Below are positions 1 to 13,200 of a stretch of 64,000 nt of DNA, piece after piece. Source of the DNA: Cinnamomum chago. Lineage: Eukaryota; Streptophyta; Magnoliopsida; Laurales; Lauraceae. The translations under genes and the position numbers were made by a program. Every line of letters begins with the position of its first letter. Position 1 is the first letter of the stretch. The notes under the pieces are model-generated. The model ran no database searches. It was given only the letters and a program-made list of their open reading frames with translations, and was not told where the DNA came from. The stretch lies in NCBI GenBank assembly GCA_038049695.1, contig CP142457.1, forward strand, positions 24,194,501 through 24,258,500, given 5' to 3'.

Positions 1-1723
1 GCAACCTACTGCTGAGGCCCCACAGGTTCCGGTTGCTGAAGCTGCACAAGCCCCTCCTTCTCCCTGCATTATAATGTGAGAAGGTCGTGCTAGGATGGAG
101 CACATCTCCCAGAATGTGGACAACATAGTTGGGGCTTAGATGGAGAGATTCAGGACCAAGTTACTGACTTCCCCTAGAACCGAACAGCTACATCCGAATT
201 TTCTACTTAGCAGCACTTGGAGCGATAGGGATCAAGGATCTTTGCAGAAGTCTGGTCATGCTTTTGATGATAGTAGTGGTTGTAAGGGACATCACTCCAC
301 TGAACACATTGCATTTTCATTTACTGATGCTTGTGGAGAAATTATCATTGTTCTCACTAAACACTCCCACAGAGGGGGCTCTTCTGTTCTAGCATTCAAG
401 TCAGCCATACCTGCTTGGGATGACAGCAAGCAAGTGTGCTTGATGTGCAGACGGTATTACAGAAATAGACCGAGTGCACCAGGTGTATGTGTAACACAAA
501 TTATTGGTCAAAATTTGCAATGCATCTGCGGAAAACTTGTTTTCATCCCATAGGACATGATAATGTGTGGGCCGACTAGTTACCTGTACGTATGCCTACA
601 TGGATGCCCGCCGGATTACATTGACTTTTTTGTTAACATCACCCCATAAAATATGGTATGCTGAGGTTTGTGCTCTGTCGCCTTCCTGAAAGAAAGAAAA
701 AGCTCCCTGATCAAGCTTCTCGATGAGTTTGTGCACAAACCAAGCCATCATATTTGGGGGCAAGTTCACTGTCTCCTTCGTGTCTATTATGCAAGACACG
801 ATCTCGGGCTCAGAGCCAGAAGACGATACATCGTCAACCCAAGCTGATACTCAACAAGTTCAGCCTGCTCTCACTCCATTGGAGACACTTGCCGAAGTAG
901 AAGATCCTATGTCTGCTTCCTTCATCGTGCCGGCAACTTCGGCAGAAGGAAAAACGATCTTCTTCCACAAATCGGAAGCCTCTTCACCAAAATCTTCGCT
1001 TAAACCTTTCCAAAATGAAGGTATGCCTTAACTATTCCTACATAGTCCAATGACAGAAGCTATCATGAAGAAAATGGGCTATGATGCTCAAAATCCAATC
1101 GGTTTGGGAGGTGGCCGTGGTATTCTAACACCATTGGAAACCACCCTGACCAAAAGTCAACTGAAGGATTGGAAACTCCATCGTCACATAGACAAGTCTT
1201 CATACGGGTTGGGGTATGATCCTAACACTCCTATAAGACAGTTGACACAAAGGCTACAAAGTCGTTTTGCCGACCAAGCCTCAACATCTCGTGTCCATGA
1301 AGACATTGATCTCCCTAGATATCTCTTTGAGGAGCCACCCGCCAAGGATCTAGGAAGCTCTTTCGATTGGTACGATTTCTCTGACGATGAAGAGGAATTG
1401 TCCGATGATACAGACGCACTGTTTTCTAGCCCAGAAGAACCATCGTCTCCAAAAGAAGTACCTTACTTCGACCCAGTTTCAACAGGTGATTGGGATCATC
1501 TCATTGCCAGTCTTGAGAAGAATACCGATCAAGAAGACCCATGGACAAAAACAAAGCCTCGGTCTGTAAATGCCTTTGGGACTCCGGAAGATCTTGTTAA
1601 GTCGGAAGCCTCCGAAAACATTGTGGAGGAACCACTTTCAAACCTTCCAACAGAAGATCTTGTTCAAAAGATAGACTTGGGAACACCTGATAACCCACGT
1701 CATGTATTCATAAGTAAGAATAT
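1..1723 (+). mobile_element. Tat element part: gag/pol spacer region with G-patch-like segment
   Basis: The best-preserved stretch (about 1,050-1,723) encodes an acidic, Ser/Pro/Glu-rich protein that opens with a Gly-rich motif, KKMGYD followed by GLGGGRGI. This resembles the G-patch-like segment found in polyproteins of some plant gypsy elements between the protease/spacer and the reverse transcriptase. The stretch 720-1,030 is a similar low-complexity acidic spacer. Sequence 1-550 has no domain I recognise; its first 140 bases look like the Gln/Pro-rich end of a gag. The part is fossil and interrupted. Confidence 0.55.
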
Positions 1724-3580
1724 TGTTGGAAAATAGGTGGGCCTTTCAGATAGGTTTCAAAAACTTTTGACCCACTTGATGCAAGGATTAATAATCTAGA
1801 AGGCAACAAACCCAATCCAGGATGCATTCCCTCAAACTCATAAATCATGTACAGCAATATATACTATCTAGAAGATAGAAAACAACACCTAAACATGCAA
1901 CCATGAAATCCACAACATACAAGGATGTAGATTATACCTTTGGAGCTTTGTAGTGCTCTAATAGAGAAGTTGATCTCTTTCTTTGATGATGAACACCTTC
2001 ACTAATCAAATTAAGATCTCCAACACCTTTTGGTCTTCCACGCTATGACCCGTATTAGATTCTCTTTTCTCAAGAAGATGGTGGGATCTCCAAGAGAAAG
2101 CCTAACTAGTAACTCCAAGGAACTACAGGAAGAAGAGAAGAGAACTTAGAGAGGAAGAGAAGTTGTGCAACACTTGCACAAAGGGGCTGGTTGTCCTCCC
2201 TTTATTATGGACGTCCAAGAGGGGTTTATTCCCCTATATATAGCCCTCCATTCCACCTCTTCTCCTATTTGAAATAGAAGATAAACTCCCATTACAAAAT
2301 AGTAACCTTCTCCCTTGCTAGTTGTCATAGAAGTCTTACTTCCACAACAATTAGTAGCTTTCTACTTTCTAATTAAAATAGAAGTATTACTTCCATTAAT
2401 AATTAGTAACTTACTAAATCACAATTAGAAGTCTTACTTCAAATATGATTAGTAACTACCTCTTTTACTAATTAAAATAGAAGTCTCACTTCAATTAATA
2501 ATTAGTAACTTACTATTACCACTATTAGAAGTCTCACTTCAAATAGAAATAGTAACCTTCCTATTAGAGTTCAAGTAGAATTTGTATCTTTCTAATAATT
2601 TGGGCTAGCGTGGGGACCACTAGGGATTCCTTAGAGGCTCCAACTGGGACACGCGACCCCACATCTCATGTGCAATCCGGGCCCACAGTTAATTGAAAAT
2701 AACGCCACTATATAAATGCAATTGCACTCCAGTCTTAGGAATATATTACATTGAAGACCCTAAACTTCCTCAGTACCACAAGTAGGCCCCTCCATCTATA
2801 TCCATGGATCAATTGGACCTGTCCACCAAAATAGATCCATGTCTTATTATCCTTGAGCCCCAATTAAGTGTAATGATCATTTGGTACCGATCCAATTAAC
2901 TCTTAATTGGAATGGGTGCGCACTTACCAATGATAAACCCATTAATTGGCACAAGGGGATATTAAAGATAGATTCCATCTTGACCATTGAATGTTCCTAC
3001 AACTCTACTACTACGTACCCAAATCACCGAGGTGTTGACCTACAATTGGCCTCACTCATTGGTGACTCAAAGCAAATGCATAGATAGAAACTTGAGTTCA
3101 TTAATGTCTCAGGATTATGAGCCTATTGCTAGGGAATTATGAGAGCAGACCTTAAAGTAAAGACAATGTATATAAGGTGCTTCGCATGGTCCTTCAATAC
3201 ATCCTATGTACCAGCACCATGATCCAGAATCTTATATTCCGATGATCGAGACAAATCACACTATCTCATAGTGATCAAAGCGCTGCAACCTTGTCAGATG
3301 AGATGCCCAATCTCATCACTGGTTGTGAACATATTTAAGTATAAGATTTGCAATACATGTCTCCTGTATGTGGATCTCATCCATACACATGTATTACATC
3401 TAGTATACTTGTGGACTCCGGTTCATCTCATGAACCATTATGTCATTCGTATTGGTTATGTGCAAGTATATAATTAAACATCATTCATCTCATGAAAGGA
3501 AAGCATGATTGTATTGATAAATAAAGAAATGAATCAATTTATTACATCATATACTTGGTATTGAGACCATAAAACTAACA
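1724..3580 (-). mobile_element. solo LTR, family A copy 1 (1,857 bp)
   Basis: Bounded by TGTTGGAAAA at the left and CTAACA at the right (TG...CA), and flanked by a perfect 5 bp target duplication AATAT (1,719-1,723 and 3,581-3,585). It is the reverse complement of the repeats at 5,666-7,422 and 37,286-39,048. A TATATATAGGGG-like TATA region read on the - strand sits near 2,230, which gives its orientation. The segment 2,290-2,600 contains several degenerate copies of a roughly 60 bp unit built on AGAAGTCTYACTTC and ATTAGTAACTTACTA. No primer-binding site or internal region is present, so this is a recombined single LTR. It lies inside the Tat element. Superfamily is not determinable from the LTR alone. 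Confidence 0.92.
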
Positions 3581-3585
3581 AATAT

Positions 3586-5000
3586 AAGGGATGATGAGTT
3601 ACCTGAGTATATTGCTTTTCTTCATGAGTTCGTTGATTGTTTTGCATGGTCTTACGCTGAAATGCCTGGCTTAGACCCCAAAATAGCAGTCCACAAACTC
3701 AATCTACAAAAAGACATCAAGCCCGTCAAACAGGGCCAAAGAAGATTCCGTCCTGATCTGATGGACAAAATTAAACAAGACGTTCAGAAACTCAAAAGCG
3801 TTGGCTTCATCCGCCAGGAACAGCATCCTAACTGGTTGGCCAACATCGTCCCCGTGACAAAGAAAAATGGGCAGATCAAGGTCTGTATTGACTATACAGA
3901 CTTGAATAATGCATGCCCTAAAGATGAATTTCCGCTCCCCATACCAGAGGTGATGATTGACAACACCTACGGATTCTAGCGAATGACATTCATGGATGGA
4001 TTCTCTGGCACCAATCAGATAAAGATGCATCCTGAAGATGAAAGACACATCATTTCGGACTCCGTTTGGCGTGTATTGCTAAACAGTCATGCCATTTTGT
4101 CTGAAAAATGCTGGTGCAACATATCAAAGGGCCATGATGAAAATATTCCAAGATAAGCAGCACAAGACAGTCGAATGTTATGTTGATGACCTCGCCGTCA
4201 AAAGCAAAAGAAAAGAAGATCAGCTCAAAGATCTTCGAGAAGTCTTCCTTCGACTTCGCAAACACAAACTGTGGATGAATCCACTAAAATGCTTCTTCGA
4301 TGTCTTATCGGGTAAGTTTATCGGATTCATAGTTCGGAAAGGCGGAATAGAACTTGACCCCACCAAAGTCAAGGCTATCCTAGAAATGCCATCTCCAAGA
4401 ACCCTAAGACAACTAAAAGGGCTTCAAGGGAGGTTGGCATAACTCCGGTGGTTCATCTCCAATCTATCAGGAAAGTGTCGTCCAATCTCTCGCCTAATGA
4501 AGAAAGGTGTGGATTTTGTTTGGGATGCTGAATGTGAAGTTGCATTTCAAGACATCAAGACATACCTGACCAAACCTTCAGTTTTGGCTGCCTCCACAAC
4601 TGGAAAACCATTCATCTTGTACACAAGGGCTATCGATTACTCTTTGAGCGCTCTACTAGCACAAGAAAATGACGAAGGAAAAGAAGTTGCTCTATATTAC
4701 CTCAGCCGCATGTTGGTAGGTGCAAAGCATCGCTACTCTCCAGTCGAAAATGAATGTCTTACTGTGATGTTTGCCGTACAAAAGCTGCGTCACTATCTGC
4801 TGTCCAACACAGTGTATTTGATTTCGAGGATCAATCTCTTAAAGGTCCTTGTCACAAAAGCAGGTTCTCTCAATGCCCGATTGGCAAAATGCTCCATCCT
4901 TCTGTCGCAATTCGATATTAGGTATGTACCACAAAAGGCAATCAAAGGCCAAGCTCTAGCAGACTTCCTCACAGAGCACCCATTGCCTAAAGATTCTCCA
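3586..5000 (+). mobile_element. Tat element part: reverse transcriptase and RNase H region
   Basis: The region resumes after the solo LTR with a segment typical of the gypsy RT start, a DLNNACPKD motif, then the catalytic YVDD box and a KCFFDV stretch, followed by RNase H with YYLSR and SPVENECL motifs near 4,700. Known: these are landmarks of Ty3/gypsy RT-RNase H, which makes cDNA and degrades the RNA strand in the virus-like particle. The reading frame is interrupted several times; the part is a fossil. Confidence 0.88.
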
Positions 5001-5029
5001 CTAAGGATGATCTCCCAAACGAATCTGTC

Positions 5030-5665
5030 TACAATGTGGAAACTTCCTTATCAAATGCTTACTGGGACATGTACTTTGACGGCGCAACCAGGACAAATGA
5101 AAAAGTAAAACAAATATCGGGAATTGGCATCCTCTTTGTCAGTCCCGACAAATACATGATTCCACATGCATTCTCGCTACAAGAACCATGCTCAAACAAT
5201 GCAGCTGAGTACCAAGCCCTGATTGTAGGATTGGAACTCGCCCTAGAATCTGACATCATCATGCTGGAAGATTTTGGAGACTCTCAACTGATCGTCAACC
5301 AGATGAATCAGAAATCTGAAGTCAGGAAGCTTGATTTGTTGCCTTACTACAACAAGGCATAATCGCTTCGACAAAAGTTTGACATCTGTCACATCACCCA
5401 CATCATCAGAGGTGAAAACATCTGTGCAGATGCCCTGGCCAGACTCGCCATATCTATGGCAATCCAAAAGGGGGATACATGCAAATCACAGTGTGTCAAA
5501 GAAGGACTCTCCCTCCTCTTAACACACACCAAGCAGTTGTTAAATGCTACCAAGTAGTCGAAAGTCAGATGTCCATCCTCAAACCTCCGATCGGCGACTA
5601 AAGGGATCCGTTCATTAATTACATTATGTTCGGAATCCTACCTGAAGATCCAAAAGAACGGGTAA
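5030..5665 (+). mobile_element. Tat element part: second (archaeal-type) RNase H-like domain
   Basis: The sequence encodes a domain opening with FDGATR and containing GIGI and NNAAEYQALI motifs near 5,080-5,260, as in plant and archaeal RNase HI-like domains. Known: Tat-lineage elements carry such an additional RNase H between the canonical RNase H and integrase. This is my main reason for assigning the lineage. The end of the segment (5,400-5,660) is less clear. Broken. Confidence 0.75.
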
Positions 5666-7422
5666 TGTTAGTTTTATGGTCTCAATACCAGTATATGATG
5701 AATAAATTGATTCATTTCTTTATTTATCAATATATATTATTGTTTTTCCTTTCATGAGATGAATGGTGTTTTATATACTTGCACATAACCAATACGAATG
5801 ACATAATGGCTCATGAGATGAATCGGAGTCCACAAGTATACTAGATGTAATACATGTGTATGGATGAGATCCACATACATGAGAAATGTATTGCAAATCT
5901 TATACTCAAATATCTTCACAACCAATGATGAGACTGGACATCTCATCTGACAAGGTTGCAGCACTTTGATCACTATGACATAGTGTGATTTGTCTCAATC
6001 ATCAAAATGTAAGATTTTGGATCATGGTGCTGGTACATTGGATGTATTGAAGGACCATGAGAAGTACCTTATATACATTGTCTTTATTTTAATGTCTGCT
6101 CTCATAATTCCCTAGCAATAGGCTTATAATCCTGAGACATTAATGAACTCAAGTTTCTATCTATTCATTTGCTTTGAGTCACCAATGAGTGATACCAATT
6201 TAGGTCAACACCTCGGTGATTTGGGTACGTGGTAGTAAAGTTGTGGGAACATTCAATGGTCAAGATGGAATCTATCTTTAATATCCCCTTGTGCCAATTA
6301 ATGGATTTATCATTGGTAAGTGCGCACCCATTCCAATTAAGAGCTAATTGGATCGGTACCAAATGATCATTATAATTAATTAGGGCTCAAAGATAATAAG
6401 ATATGGATGTTCTTTGGTGGATAGGTCCATTTGATCCATGGATATAGATGGAGGGGCCTACTTGTGGTATTGAAGAAGTTTAGGGTCTTCATTGTAATAT
6501 ATTCCTAAGACTGGAGTTCAATTGCATTTATATAGTGGAGTTATTTGCAATTAACTATGGGCCCCGATCGTACATGAGATGTGGGGTCGCGTGTCCCAGT
6601 TGGAGTCAGCTTTCTAAGGAATCCCTAGTGGTCCCCACACTAGCCCAAGATATTAGAAAGATACTAATTATAGTAGAACTCTAAAAGGAAATAGAAAGTT
6701 ACTATTTCTATTTGAAGTGAGACTTCTAATAGTGGTAATAGTAAGTTACTAATTATTAATGGAAGTGAGACTTCTATTTTAATTAGAAAAGAGGAAGTTA
6801 CTAATCATATTTGAAGTAAGACTTCTAATTGTGATTTAGTAAGTAACTAATTGTTTTGGGAGTAAAACTTCTATTTCAATTATTAAGAGGAGGTTGCTTG
6901 AGTGCTATAAATAAGAGGAGAAGTGCCTTGGACGCCCCTATGCTATTCCATCATAGGAATTCACGCCCAAGCCCTAGGTTTGTGCAAGTGTTACACACCA
7001 CTCTCTTCCTCTCCCTCTTCTAGTTCTCTTCTAGTTTCCTTTAGGGTTTCTCTTGGAGATTCCACCATCTTCTTGAGAAAAGAGAATCTGATACGGGTCA
7101 TAACGTGGAAGATCAAAGGGTATTGGAGATTCTGATTTGATTAGTGAATGTGTTCATCATCAAAGAAAGAACTCAAAGTCTCCATTAGAGCACTACCAAG
7201 CTCCAAAGGTATAATCGACATCCTTGTATGTTGTGGATTTCGTCGTTGCATGTTTAGGTGTTGTTTTCTATCTTCTAGATAGGATATATTGTTGTACATG
7301 GTTTATGAGTTTGAGGGATTACATTCTGGATTGGGTTTGTTGCCTTCTAGATAGTTGATCCCCACATCAAATGGGTCAAAAGTTTTTTAAACCTATCTGA
7401 AAGGCCCACCTATTTTCCAACC
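5666..7422 (+). mobile_element. solo LTR, family A copy 2 (1,757 bp)
   Basis: It starts TGTTAGTTTTATGG and ends near TTTTCCAAC. Flanks are GGTAA (5,661-5,665) and TGTAA (7,423-7,427), a near-perfect 5 bp target duplication. It is homologous over its full length to the copies at 1,724-3,580 (inverted) and 37,286-39,048 (same strand). A GCTATAAATAAG TATA region lies at about 6,903-6,915, supporting + orientation. It separates the RNase H and integrase parts of the surrounding Tat element. Confidence 0.9.
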
Positions 7423-7427
7423 TGTAA

Positions 7428-8610
7428 GCCTTCAAAGACGAGCCCCAAACTTTCATTTAGATATTCCTTCAAAAATGTTTTACAGAAAATCTTTCAATGG
7501 AGTACTTCTACGCTGCTTGTCATAACAAGAAGCCGAGGAAACTCTCAAAGAAGTACATGCTGGTCTTTGTGGAGCTCATCAGGCCGGTCTTAAGCTCTAC
7601 GATCAGATAAAAATGTTAGGTTATTATTGGCCTACCATGGTAGTAAATGCTATGCAATTTGCCAAACGCTGCCAACAATGCCAAGTTCATGGAGATTATG
7701 TCCACATGCCTCCAGAATTGCTACATCCCACAGCGATCTCATGGCCTTTTTAAGCCTGGGGTATGGACATCATAGGCCTTATCTTTCCCTCATCAAGCAA
7801 AGGCCATCGCTTCATCTTCGCCGTTACGGATTATTTCTCCAAGTGGTCAAAAGCATTTGCGCTCAGCGAAATGAAGACCTCATCAGTCCTTGAATTCTTG
7901 CGCACCAACATTATTTGTCACTTCGGCTTACCTAAAAGATTTATCCATGATAACGGACCACAATTCCGGAATCACAAATTCTACAGGTTTGCGACAAGCA
8001 CAAAATCCAAAGTTGTCATTCGACTTCATACAATCCGGCAGGGAACGGACTAGCAGAAGCCTTCAACAAGACACTCTACAAAATTCTCAAGAACATGGTC
8101 TCTAGTCGCAAAAGAAAATGGGGAGACAAACTACCTGAAGCTTTGTGGGCTTATGGACCACCGTTCGAGGACCAATCCAAAGCACACTATTCTCTTTGGT
8201 CCATGGATGCGAAGCTGTTGTCCCTTTGGAAGTACAAATTCCTTCCTTAAGGGGGTATCTTTGCAAAATGACATGACGCATGAAAGCAATGTCAAATTGA
8301 GACTCCAAGAACTAGACAATCTCGACCGAAAGATGGCTTGAAGCTCTACAAAGAATTGAGTTGTACCAAGCACGCATGGCAGGATCTTTCGACAAAAAGG
8401 TAAAAAGTGGGAGGGACCCTTCGCCATCTTGCAGTAAAAAGGCCAATGGTTTTCGCCCATAAATCTAAAGGCAAACTCGAACCAAAATGGGAGGGACCCT
8501 TCGCCATCAACAAAGTCTTCTCCAACGGCACATACGCTCTTCTAAACATGGAGGGCGACAGATGTATGTTGCCCATCAACGGCAAGTTCTTGAAGCGGTA
8601 CTACCCTTGA
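7428..8610 (+). mobile_element. Tat element part: integrase and C-terminal tail
   Basis: The region shows a histidine/cysteine-type zinc-binding stretch (around 7,560-7,700), then integrase core motifs including WGMDIIG-like, FAVTDYFSKW and IHDNGPQF (7,750-7,970). A C-terminal segment with the KWEGPF motif, usual near the end of gypsy integrases, lies around 8,480-8,610. Known: the core catalyses strand transfer of the cDNA into the genome. The frame is broken several times, and a short stretch around 8,400-8,510 appears duplicated (GGGAGGGACCCTTCGCCATC-like occurs twice). Fossil. Confidence 0.85.
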
Positions 8611-8984
8611 AGACTTACGCCTTTGGGTCAGAGCAATGCCTGCACGGTCAAAGCCTATTTCCAGGTACTTGCTCATCAAACCCACTCCATCTGGAATTTT
8701 CATCCTTATGTTGAAATTTCTTTAAAAAAAAACTCTCAAAACAATGCTTACTTTCATAGTTTCATTGTTCAAAAAAAAAAAAAACCCAAGATCCGAGTTT
8801 AGGAGCCTCTTCCCAGACTTGACCAAATTTTCAATCCTTGAACCCAAAATTCATGGTTTGAAACAAAATCAAGACTCAGGAATTTCCACCCTAGTCCACC
8901 CTGACTTTTACAACAAAAAACGGTTTTAAGTCAAAATTTACGACCCTCGTGTCTTTAAACAAAAATGGTTTTTTAGAAACCGTG
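8611..8984 (+). other. Tat 3' tail, non-coding
   Basis: A-rich sequence directly after the integrase part, with short A-tracts near 8,720 and 8,768. I see no conserved coding potential. It leads into the tandem arrays of the Tat 3' tail. Confidence 0.5.
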
Positions 8985-9450
8985 AGGAAACGATGCTCAG
9001 TCGATACTCGCAAAACCTAAAAATCGGAAGGATGCGAACCCCATTCGATACTTCCAAAATTTCAAAATCGCAAGGAAGCGACACTTTGTCGATACTTGTA
9101 AAATTTCAAAAATCGTCGGGACGCAACACTCCAGTTGATAACCATAAACCCAAGATTCAAACAAAAACCGAGGTCCAAAAAAAAAGAGACCTTAAATTTC
9201 AAAAATCGTGGGGAAGCGACATTCAATCGATACCCACAAAACCAAAATTTTTGGAAAAGCAAGGAAGCGGCATCCAGTCGATACTTGCACCCCAATTCGC
9301 AAGGAAGCGACATCCAGTCGATACTTGCACCCCAATTCGTGAGGACGCGGCATTCCATCGATACTCGCAAACCGAATGAGCATGGAAGCGACATTTCATC
9401 GATACTTATAATACCATTCAGCAGGGAGGCGACTTTTAGTCAATACTTGC
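8985..9450 (+). repeat. tandem array 1 of Tat tail (about 10 units of 40-50 bp)
   Basis: Degenerate tandem units, each containing GGAAGCGACAT, then TCGATACTTGCA and a spacer ending AATTCG or AAATCG. The clearest adjacent copies are at about 9,260-9,340. Period varies from about 40 to 48 bp. Tandem repeats between integrase and the 3' LTR are common in Tat elements. Long open frames on both strands here reflect the periodicity rather than genes. Confidence 0.85.
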
Positions 9451-9454
9451 ATCT

Positions 9455-10280
9455 TGAAAACCAAAATCGGCTTCTACGCCAAAAAAAATCTGGCTTCTAC
9501 GCCAAAAACAAAAAAAATCGGCTTTCATGCCATCCCAAAATCGCTCCTATGCCACAAAACTTGGCTCTCATGCCAATTCAAAATTTGGCTTTCATTCCAA
9601 CAAAACAAAACTCGGTTTTCAAAAAAAAAATCTGGCTTTCACGGCAAAAACAAAAAAATCGGCTCTCATGCCACCCCAAAATTTCAGCTTTCACGCCAAC
9701 AAACAAAATTGGCTCCTATGCCACAAAGCCTGGCTTTCATGCCACAAAACCTGGCTTTCATGCCACCTCAAAACATGGCTTTAATGCCACCTCAAAATTT
9801 GGCTTTTATGCCACCTCAAAATTCGGCTTTCATGCCATCCAAAAAAAAAAAAAACTTTGGCTCCTATGCCACAAAATCTGACTATCATGCCATCTCAAAA
9901 ATTCGGTTTTCATGCCAACTCAAAAAAAAAAAAAAAAAAAAACTTTGGTTCCTACGCCACAAAATTCGACTTTCATGCCATCTCAAAAATTCGGCTTTCA
10001 TGCCATCTCAAAAAAAAAAAAAAAAAAAAAAACTTTGGCTCCTACGCCACAAAACTCGGTTCTCATGCCATCTCAAAAAATTGGCTTTCATGTCATCTCA
10101 AAAAAAACCTTGGCTTCCATGCCACAAACAAATTTTGGCTCTTACACCACAAAATTCGGCTTCCATGCCACAAACAAATTTTGGCTCTTACGCCACAAAA
10201 TTCAGCTTCCATGCCATCCTAAATTTCGACTTCCATGCCATCTCAAAAAAAAAAAAAAACTCGGCTTTCATGCCCAAAAC
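9455..10280 (+). repeat. tandem array 2 of Tat tail (about 28 short units with A-tracts)
   Basis: A run of 24-36 bp units on the consensus GGCTTTCATGCCA followed by TCTCAAAATTC or CACAAAA; alternates read GGCTCCTACGCCACAAAA. Several unit junctions carry A-tracts of 12-22 bases (for example near 9,840, 9,925, 10,010, 10,240). Three overlapping open frames of 85-278 codons exist only because the unit lacks stops. The repeat has a weak relative in the LTR of the same element at 25,910-26,000. Confidence 0.88.
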
Positions 10281-10289
10281 AACCCTTTG

Positions 10290-13200
10290 ACAAAAGATTT
10301 TCACAAAATGACAGCCTTTTGATCAAATTTCCAAACAAACATCCTACTTTTGCTTATTTTCATCAAAAAGAATTTGAGCAAGAAGTATATAAAGTACCAA
10401 AAATGTTTTCTACATGGAGGTACCAAAAGAAAAGAAGAAAAAGAATTTGTTACAAAAGTCAGGAGCTTAGTCAAACATGGTATTCAACCAAAAATTCAAC
10501 TCCTCAAACAGATTCTTGGCCTTAGCCTCTAAAGCTTCCAGGCCACGCTTCTTCAAAATCTTTCCATAAAAAGCGGCAAAACGCCGCGACCCATCTACAG
10601 CACGGGGAAGCTCTTCCCAAAGAATCTGTCATTGCTCGTACTCTTGAGTCATCCTCCGGAGATTGCTCTCAGCCTCCTAGACTTGGCGAATTAGAGTCCC
10701 TTCTCTAGCGCGAGCTTTCACGATGGCGATCCATTTTGCAGCAGCTTGTTCCTCCAAAAGCTCAAGACGCTGCCGGGTCTCAACGACCTCTTTATAAACA
10801 CGGCGCAAATCTTCTGTCAGCTCAATGATAGTCAACTCGGTAACGTTCCTCTCCCGAATGAATTGCTTCTGAGTCCGCGAGATCTCGTTCAGCTCAGACT
10901 TGACCTCGCCAGAAGGCTTCAAAAACATCTCATTGAAGAAGTCACCACTTGGGAAGTTCTTGGTCTCATTCCACTTGTTACCTAGAGCTATAACTTCATC
11001 AACGAAAGCCTTCGCACCTGCAATGTCCAGACTAACTTCTTCACTATCAGTAAGGATGTCCTATACATGCTTAATCATGCCAAAGCCAGCTTCTAAATGG
11101 CCCGAAGAAAGAGTTTTGACCCAATAGCTCAAAACGCTCTTCAGCACTTTCTTCGCATACTCAAGAGATGAGCCGGATGAAGGCTCGCCCCTCTCCATTG
11201 GTTGACTGCCCGTGTCATGTCCTGCTGGAGGAATGATCATTAAGCTCTTTCTAATTGGAGACACTGGCGAAGGAATCTGCTCAGAAGATTTTGTCTCTAC
11301 TGCATTAAAACTGGAAGAAGAAGTCCTTACTTCTGGTTCAACTGCAGGCATCCCCTGCTCTTGCACTGAGAAAGACGGAGGAACTTCTTCTGCTACCTCA
11401 CAATCTGCCAGCAAAGCAAAACAAAAAAGGTATGAATATGATCGTGTTGAAAAAAATCATTATCATCAGGGTTATTGCTACAAATACCTTCTTCGACGAT
11501 CGGCGGAATACTTTCTGCCTCCATGAGTTCATCCGAAGCGTCGTCAAAGGCCGCATCCATGGATGGCTCGAAATCGTCTGAATCCTATGGCAAGTCAGTT
11601 GACAAGAAAATAAGCAACATGTTAGCACATGACAGCATAGACAAAAAAAAGGAAAATACAAAGAAGTCATACCAGGTGAAGATTCTGGAATCACTCCAGA
11701 GTCCCTCGGTTCTTCTTCAGATGCCACAATCGGATTCGTCACTGCTTCATCAGCCGGAACCTCAGGCATCACCAAATCATCATCTTCCACTAAAAAAGGG
11801 AGAGAAAGAAAATAAAAAACAAAAGAAACTTCAATGAAAGAAGCAGAAAGAGAAAGAGGAGAAATCATACCTTCATCAACGGTTTCTTCCTCTCGACTCC
11901 TCTTTTCCGGAGGCTCATCGGCGTCCCCTGACGTCTCTTCAGCACTGGTGGAAAGGACTTCTGGATCAGGAGAGTCATCGTGTCGTCTCTTATTACGGCA
12001 CTGCCCTCTTTTCCTCTTACTTATACGGGCCGGTTTACTCGAAGTACCCGTCCCATCATCAAAGTTAGGACTTTTGCTTTTCCTCACCAGATGGTCTGCT
12101 CCTCCCAGTGGACTCCAAGGAAGCCTTCGTTTGTTCCTCTAACATCCAAGCGTCGATCTTGGCCTCCTCCTCTTCTAGCTGTCTCAAGACCTTACCAGGT
12201 ATCTCTTGTACAACTCTAGATCTAATGACGTCCGATTCACCGAGAAAGCCTATCTATGCTTCTCACCAGCAAGGAATGCTAGAACTTCCTCTCGACGGAC
12301 TCTATCTGATCTACCAAGACCCTTCCCAGAAGATTGCTTCACTTCAAGCTCCTTTTTGGAAAGCCCCCGGTACACTAAAAAGCTCTCTACGAACCATTTC
12401 GTAAAGTCAGCAGCCCGGACAGTGGGCAACTCAGGATAGGAAATCATGGCGGTAGTGTCCTCCGCACTATAAAAAGCTCATGCATTCCTCCTATCCTGCA
12501 AACCTCTTAAACGCTTAACCATGCTCGAAGGCACTCCAACAACGCCTTGAGAGAAGCCCAACTGCAACGCGAAACGTGAGGGAACATACGGCTGGATATC
12601 AATAAAAGATGTCTATGGTACACCATCATACCAACACGTATGTTAAAAGCCACCTCTTTTCTGCGTTGGTCAAAGAATAGTGTCTTCCCGACCCTGCCCT
12701 AGTGGAATCACGGGAAATACCAAAATCAAATGCTTTCTTTCGCAAACCTGGAGAAAGCTTCACTGAAGGTTGCACAACCGAATCATGAAAAGGTCATCAT
12801 CCTACGCAACTCCTAATCGATGGAAGCCGGAACAGTGGTACACACACCACGAATAGAAAATATGGGCTGAAAACACCCTGTTCATAGGGAGCCCGAGCCA
12901 AACAAGAAAAGCAGCAACCTGTAGTTCTGTACACAAATAGGAGTAAAGAGCAGGCACCAAAGCAAGTCGCTCTCCGAACGCCATCTGACAAGCCGGAAAA
13001 ATACAATGCGGCCTGATGTGCGTACCATCTCCTCCAGCAAAAACAGCCTCACTCAGCCAATAAGTGACGTAAACAGCGAGATCCCTCTGCAACGCAATGT
13101 CCAAATAAACGACATCTGTGCTCATGAAGAAGTCTTTCAAGTCTCCTCACGTGACGGGAGTCTTCTTCAAACTTGGACTCTTAGCTCTGGCCTATCGGGT

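Noticed and set aside
9455-10280. Resemblance of the regular short repeats to a CRISPR array
   Set aside because: Units are contiguous and degenerate with no unique spacers, and the genome is eukaryotic.
9135-10322. Open frames of up to 278 codons in the Tat tail
   Set aside because: The short tandem unit lacks stops in several frames at once; composition is dictated by the repeat and A-tracts.
11061-12087. Ser/Glu-rich frames on both strands as independent genes
   Set aside because: Low-complexity part of the antisense region of the Tat element; the + strand frames are complements of it.
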